A stretch of DNA of 64,000 nt from Pelecanus crispus (lineage: Eukaryota; Chordata; Aves; Pelecaniformes; Pelecanidae). Below, piece by piece: positions 58,606-64,000 of the stretch; position 1 is the stretch's first letter; each line of letters starts with the position of its first letter. The position numbers and the translations under genes were made by a program. The notes below the pieces were generated by a model. It was not told where the DNA came from. It worked only from the letters and a program-made list of their open reading frames with translations, and did no database searches. The stretch lies in NCBI RefSeq assembly GCF_030463565.1, contig NC_134649.1, forward strand, positions 196,001-260,000, in the 5' to 3' direction.

Positions 58606-59070
58606 ACAGAGTCAGAGAATCACCAAATCGTAGGTTGGAAGGGACATCTTGAGATCGTCTAGTCCAATCCCACCTGCTCAGCAAGGGTCAGCTAGAGTAG
58701 GTTTCCCAGGACTGTGTCCAGCTGGGTTTTGAGTATCTTCGAGGATGGATACTCCACAACCTCTTTGTACAACCCGTTCCAGCGTTTGACAACCCTCACA
58801 GTAAAAAAAAAGTTTTCTTGTGTTCAGATGGAATTGCATGTGTCTTTAATTTTTGCCTCTTGTCCTGTCACTGGGCACTACTGAGAAGAGAGTCTGACAT
58901 CCTCTTCTTCATTCCCTCCCATCAGGTATTTATATTGATAAGATCCCCCCCCCACCCCAAGCCTTCTCTTTTACAACCTAAACAGTCTTAGCGCGCTCAG
59001 CCTCGCCTCATATGAAAATGCTTCAGTCCCTTAATCATCTTCACAGCCCTTCACAAGACTCAGTACTTCG
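58606..59070 (-). mobile_element. CR1 LINE 3' end, minus orientation
   Basis: It begins 'agagtcagagaatcaccaaatcgtaggttggaagggac' and continues through 'ccgttccagcgtttgacaaccctcacag' and 'gcctcttgtcctgtcactgggc' to 'cagtcccttaatcatcttcacagccc'. It is a clear reverse-orientation CR1 3' segment with a C run near 58948. Confidence 0.9.
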
Positions 59071-60223
59071 CCATTCCTACCTTCCATCTGCCAGCAGCAG
59101 CTGGCCCCGCAGCTTGAACCCTTCTCTTTCTTTCAAGTATGAAGGGGCAGCCCCTCCAGGGGGTGGAGGATGCGAGCAGAATGCTAACCAGCCACGCTTT
59201 GTTTACCGGTCTCGGCGGTGACAGCTCAGCTGCTTGGGCTCGAACGACAGAAATAGCAAAGAGCAGCAGTATCTTCATGCCTGTTAGCCCTGCAGACAGG
59301 CCCCTTTTCCTGTACATTGTCCACCAAGCACTGGCCAGCCCACAGACCTCAGGCTGGCGTTGCCTCTGCAGCGCCTTGGCACCTGGTGCCTGGAAGGATG
59401 CCCACATGGGCACCGGTGAGTACGCTGTGCCTGAGGGCCCTCCTTTCACATGGCACAAGGAAGAGTGCTGGTGTTGGTTCTGTACACCAAGCTGTGTTCT
59501 CCAAGTGACGTGGGTAACAACTTCCAAAAACATCTGCCTGGTACGTAGAGGAAGTAAGGTGGCAGAGGTCGAAGCCTGGTGAATGGCATGGGTTTCATTT
59601 TGTCCCAGACCTACTGTTGACAAATGGGAGCAGATCACTTCTGGATGCTCTGAGCAGGGTGTGAGTGGAGGTCCTGGTGTGGGGTGAGCTGTGTGAAAAC
59701 TGCACGATGCAATCAGTGAGGAAACGAGGTACTCCTTGTGTTTGCTCCTGGGATCGAAGCAATGCCAAGCTATCAGCAATGCCTTCACAATTACCATTAC
59801 CTCGAGGATGAGTGGGATTTTGCTTCTTTTGGCTGCAGCGCATGCCCCAGAACACTTCCTGGCCCTCCTTATCTGCGCCACCTGCCGCCCTCCCACACTG
59901 CTCCCCACGGGCTCACTTGCAGCATTCCTTCTTTTTGCAGGGGCTTGGTTCCCAGCCTCTCCCATCCATACACCACATCCCACATCAAGTGGCAGAAATG
60001 CCACTGAACTCAGTGCAAGCATTTCCTTTGCACAGTGATGGTTTTGTTTCAGTCTGGAGTGACCATTTTTAGACAAACTGAAAGAACACAACTTGCAGCT
60101 AGAGATGCATAGTATAAATAGTTCTGCTGAGAGCTTAGAGCCACTCTCATGTTGGGCTGAAAGTTGCCTTCTGGGCATATCTGTCTGGTTTATACTTAAT
60201 TGCTGGCAGCCAGAGTAAAACAT
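59060..60223 (-). other. Unexplained 387-codon open frame (not a supported gene)
   Basis: This minus-strand frame is open for 387 codons from its ATG, in sequence that is not a CpG island. The predicted product has no domain, repeat or family match that I recognise. An internal Met begins MKILLLFAISVVRAQAAEL, which resembles a signal peptide. The frame's end slightly overlaps a CR1. No splice context, promoter or polyadenylation signal ties it to a gene, and other frames in the region are also fairly open. It is recorded because its length is hard to dismiss. A chance open frame is the default explanation. Confidence 0.15.
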
Positions 60224-61512
60224 CCCAGTAAACTGAGTTTGATTGAAGCTATACTGAGTATTGGCCTTTCTCTGACTTCTTTCTTTTTGTGTCCTTTTGG
60301 TGTCTTTGAAATACCAGTTTGATCAAGCTATTTTAGAAGGACTGAGATCTGCCTAGAAAGAGAGCTGATTGGGAGGTTGTGGAATAGAGAGGGAAGAGCA
60401 GCAGTTGTTTGGAAGATGAAAAATAGAAATAGAGGTCCATTTTCAATGAAGATCTATGGCCCTCCAGTCTATATGAGGGGTTAAAGCCTGTGAAAGATTT
60501 AAACCGTATAAATGATACGTTCTAACAGTTAAGTTCAAAGTGCCTGGTTTGTAGAGTGGATGTAGTGGCCAGAGGTAGGTATTTGCAAAGACCAGAATCC
60601 AAAAATTATGTACTGCCTGCGATGTCAAGGGAAGTGCTGCAGGAAGGTCCTGGACATCGTCCTGCTTCCCAGAGCTGTTTGATGTGGGTACACAATGATG
60701 GCTCTAGCCCTGCCTTTCAGGATGGCAGGCACTCACCACTGTTCTTTCAAATAAATTAATACGGCCCAGGCATTATGTAACTATTTTGCCAAATATCCAT
60801 GCCAAGGTGAGTACACAAACTGCTTTTTTGCACTACCAGGCTCTTGCTTGTTCTTCTTCTTAGGCTCTTCCTTTTTTGCCTAAATATATAGAGAGAGCAG
60901 GGTCCTGTCTGGGCGCCTGGTTGTGGCTCTCACAGGAGGGAGACAGGAGAACAAGCATTCTTAGCATCTAGGTGGTTCCCACAGCAGCAGTTTACCTCTA
61001 GAGGTGCATGTTTGGATTAAAGAAAAACACTTCATAAGAGAAAAAACTTACTAAGAATGATGAGAGATTCATCATTAGTGCTGCACCACTCCAATGAAGG
61101 GTGGCTGGCACACAAAGCCCTATGGTGACTAAGGCTTGGACAACATCCAGACATACCGCTCCACGGTAGCTGCAATGAGGCAAGATACTTCTGTCTGGAG
61201 GGGATAACTGGTCTGTGCCAGCATTTAGGGGGCACAGCTGTCTGGCACAAGAGGGCAGCTTGACATGCCTGGCACTGTGGACTTCAGAACACATTGGAGT
61301 TGAGTTGCAAATTGTACTGATCCAGAACTAGGATTTTTTCCTTGTTACTGAAAAGAGTTTGCTTTGTTCTATAAGACCCAGGTATTAAATTGGGTCTAGA
61401 ATGCAAGTTGAAGCCTTACAATCAAACCCACGCTGAAGTGGTTAAAACATCGGTAGGCAGATACTGTCTCATCAGCTCCTCACATCCTGTCTAATCCCTT
61501 GCCTCTTCCCAG
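60224..61512. other. Right end of MAP1A intron 2
   Basis: No other exon is recognised. The intron closes with an acceptor 'tgcctcttcccag' ending at 61512. Confidence 0.6.
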
Positions 61513-61595
61513 GCCAAAGAACCCTCCATCACCGGAGTGATACCCTGGAGACAGTGATCCTGGTAAATCCCAATGTGGACAGCGTCGTGTCTGAG
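61513..61595 (+). CDS. MAP1A: MAP1A coding exon 3
   Basis: This 83-base exon encodes (G)QRTLHHRSDTLETVILVNP and then NVDSVVSE. The L-H-H-R-S-D-x-L-E-T-V-x-L-x-N-P motif is the same as in MAP1B and MAP1S at this position. The acceptor CTTCCCAG precedes 61513 and the donor is GAG then GTAAGG (61596). It enters in phase 1, completing the glycine started by exon 2, and leaves in phase 0. There is no Met in this exon. Confidence 0.88.
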
Positions 61596-62270
61596 GTAAG
61601 GACCAGATGCCAGTGGGTTTTTCTCCACATCAGCTCTCCTGCCCTTGCTTGACATAGAGGTCATGATCATCACACTTTGCACCTTCTGGAGAGTTTGAAC
61701 ATGCTGCCAGTCTGCTGCAAGGTGTGGTGAAGTGGCCAGGTGTTCTGGTCTTGCCAACAAGATACATGCAGGAACCAGTATTCTGTGGCAGAATTTACTG
61801 CTAGACAAAGAACACATGAGAGTGTATGGTTTCTTGTGTGCTAGCCCTTTAGGAATGAGCTGCTTCCGGGAGGAGTCAGTGCCTTAGAATTGCCCGATTT
61901 TTAAGGATTTCTCAGGAGCTTGTAGCGTTTCCTAGCAAACAAGGTGGAGGGCTTCTGAACCTTGAGCATTCTAGTTTGATGAGAGTCTAAATGTGCCGAC
62001 CTCTTACACAGCAGTGTAACACTAAACATTTTCTCTTAGCATTGGCCTACTTTCTCAATGTGAATTATGATGTGACATGGAGCTGTGTTGGGCAGGCAGT
62101 AGCAGTGTCTTCCCTCTTCAGTAACCTACTCTCTTGTATGTAGAAAATTTGTGTTTTGGCTATTTGTGAATAATGTGTTAAGTATTGCCTGTCCATGTGA
62201 TTTGGCTTCTGGGTGCTGGTGAGGAATACAGATAACTTTCTGACTGCAACACTCTGTCTAATGGTAACAG
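61596..62270. other. MAP1A intron 3
   Basis: A 675-base intron with GTAAGG donor and TAACAG acceptor. No repeat or other feature is seen. Confidence 0.8.
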
Positions 62271-62411
62271 GTCCGCTCACTGGTGTGTGATTCATCAGCC
62301 CACAAACTACTGATCTTCTGTGGTCAGAGCTCAGACCAGGAAGGAGACTTGATCCTCCAGACGGGGACCTTCACTTACCAGAAGTTTGCTGAGATACTTT
62401 CAGACCCAGAG
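62271..62411 (+). CDS. MAP1A: MAP1A coding exon 4
   Basis: This 141-base exon (47 codons, phase 0 at both ends) encodes VRSLVCDSSAHKLLIFCGQS, then a segment with GDLILQTGTF and KFAEILSDPE. It aligns with the MAP1B pattern A-x-H-K-L-L-x-L-x-G-Q, G-[ED]-L-I-L-Q-[ST]-G-x-F. The acceptor is GGTAACAG (62270) and the donor is GAG then GTGAGT (62412). The four exons give 162 residues in one frame. The next exon, expected to lead into the large MAP1 core, is not visible before the window ends. Confidence 0.88.
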
Positions 62412-62931
62412 GTGAGTGTGAGCAGTAAGCCAGTGTGTCCCCTCCTGTTCACACAGTGCATGATAGAGCAATGCAGCCTGCGCCACTCCTTCAGGTGGCA
62501 GATGTGCAGAGAGATGGGCTTGGAATCCAGCAAAAAATTGCACACCGTAAATAATTCATGTTGTAGTCTTGGGCATCTTGCTTTAACTCCCTGGCTTAAG
62601 TTTTCCAAGGTGACAGGCATGGGTAATTCCACCTTTAAGTGCTCAGCTTGAAATAACCTCCCAGACTGGCTCTGCAGTGGGCAGACACTCAAAATTTCTT
62701 AAAGCGGTTGTTAAAGTATCTGTGGGCAGCTTCCAGAAAGCAGCCAACAGAGGCCATCATCACCCTAGTAAATGTGGGTATTTCTCTTCATCTCACAGTC
62801 AGTCCAGCAAGCATAAGCTGTTTGCAAGGTTTAGAGTGTTCATTAGGAGTGTGTAAAGATGACGAGGGGATGACAAAATGCTGATTAAGTAACTACATGA
62901 TGATTAAATAACTACAGATGTCATTATTTAA
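62412..62931. other. MAP1A intron 4, first part
   Basis: No exon or repeat is recognised. The open frame running on from exon 4 is read-through of the intron. Confidence 0.6.
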
Positions 62932-63105
62932 TCATAGAATTGCAGAATCACTCAGGTTGGAAGGGCACTTGAGAGGTCTGTAGCCCAACCTCCTGCGCAG
63001 AGCGGGGTCAGCCCTGAATTTAGACAAGATTGCTCAGGGCTTTGTCCAGTGGGGTCTTGAAAACCTTATAGGACATCTCTGAACCTCTGGTCCAATGCTA
63101 GTTAC
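62932..63105 (-). mobile_element. CR1 3' end, minus orientation
   Basis: It begins 'aatcatagaattgcagaatcactcaggttggaagggcac' and continues to 'agggctttgtccagtggggtcttga', a reverse-orientation CR1 3' end that fades after about 63100. Confidence 0.85.
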
Positions 63106-64000
63106 CTTAGCTAGGTGTACTATAGCTTTCCTCAGAGGCTTTAAACTCTCTATTGGTGCTCATTGACAATACAGAATGCTGCTTCAGTTTTTGATAAGCC
63201 GTGCTTCCCTTGATCATTGTGTGCCAGATGTTTAGAATGTCTCCATCTGATTGAATGTACAGTTGCTGCAGGAATGGCTGGGTGATATTTTGACAATTGA
63301 TATCATTGTTGCTGTAATTACATCAGCAAATCTACCCACTTTATTTTAGGCTGATTGTTCTCATTTATTTCTGGTACCCATTTATTTGGACACTAACTAG
63401 TCAATTAAGGCTTGTCTAAGCGAGAGAACACAGTGTAAAGAAGTGTACTCATCTCATTCCAGATACTTAGGAAGTCTGAGGTTTAATGCTTCTTTGCTCG
63501 GGATATGTTCAGCATAGCTCTAAGGAGCCCTGGAAATTGCATCAACCTTAGTTCTACTTACTAATCAGGTAGCATGTCCCCAACCCCGTATGTATATCCG
63601 AGATGGAGTCACGACTTTCAAAATAGGTCCCAGGAAAGATTAATCTGAATAAAAAAGAAAGTCCTATGGCACTAAAACTGCACAAAGTGCTATATGATCA
63701 TTCACTAGCCAATGAGTGAGGATAAGTTCAAACAATGATGATTAGCATTGAAAAGGGTATCTCAGGGTTAGAATTCACAAAGCAAAAAGAAACTACTTTT
63801 GAGCACAAGCCTGGGACTGATATCCCAGGTTAAATAGGAAGAAGTAAGGAAAGAGGACAAGGTGGTTCCTGCTTTCGTTTTGTTTCCTGAGGTCTTGTCA
63901 CCATGCACTCCCAACAGTCAGGAAGCATAACAGCCCATTAACATTAAGAATTTCAAAAGAGAGCAGAACATGGCCCCATGCATCTATTTGCTACGGGCTT
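63106..64000. other. MAP1A intron 4, remainder of the window
   Basis: I see neither MAP1A exon 5 nor a repeat here. Confidence 0.5.

Noticed and set aside
1-64000. CRISPR arrays, operons, prophage or other prokaryotic systems
   Set aside because: The window is vertebrate nuclear DNA. No regularly spaced direct repeats or dense co-directional reading frames are present.

Overview
This is vertebrate nuclear DNA, almost certainly from a bird. Eukaryotic introns with canonical splice sites, CpG-island promoters and many CR1 LINE fragments (most ending in the ATTCTATGATTCT-type 3' tail) point to a sauropsid. A solo LTR at 9123-9685 resembles an endogenous-retrovirus LTR family that I know from neoavian genomes, so a non-galliform bird is likely. 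There is no prokaryotic content.

The one gene supported exon by exon is the 5' end of a MAP1-family microtubule-associated protein gene on the + strand, most likely MAP1A. Four coding exons join in perfect phase: 12678-12837, 18151-18252, 61513-61595 and 62271-62411. They encode the first 162 residues, which is the N-terminal extension of the long form and corresponds to the start of MAP1B. The rest of the gene lies to the right of the window. Intron 2 is about 43 kb.

Three CpG islands are visible. The one at about 12.2-13.4 kb holds the MAP1A promoter, with an E-box, a CCAAT box and a TATA-like element just upstream of a strong Kozak ATG. The one at about 41.3-41.9 kb lies inside intron 2 and looks like an internal promoter. 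Its putative first exon carries a (CTG)10 run and ends exactly at ATG before a splice donor. The one at about 1.06-2.25 kb contains a minus-strand splice donor and may be the 5' end of a divergent left-hand gene. TP53BP1 would be expected from mammalian gene order, but no coding exon of it is visible.

Most of the rest is intronic or intergenic DNA with repeats. These include about a dozen CR1 pieces (one pair nested, some very old L3-like relics), the solo LTR with a perfect 5-bp target duplication, short microsatellites, and a frameshifted unrecognised coding relic on the minus strand at about 29.5-29.97 kb with an intact stop codon and polyadenylation signal. A 387-codon minus-strand open frame at 59060-60223 is unexplained. 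Most other long open frames lie in GC-rich CpG islands, where stop codons are rare, or in CR1 elements. I found no convincing undescribed system. The intronic promoter/exon and the decayed coding relic are the most interesting leads.
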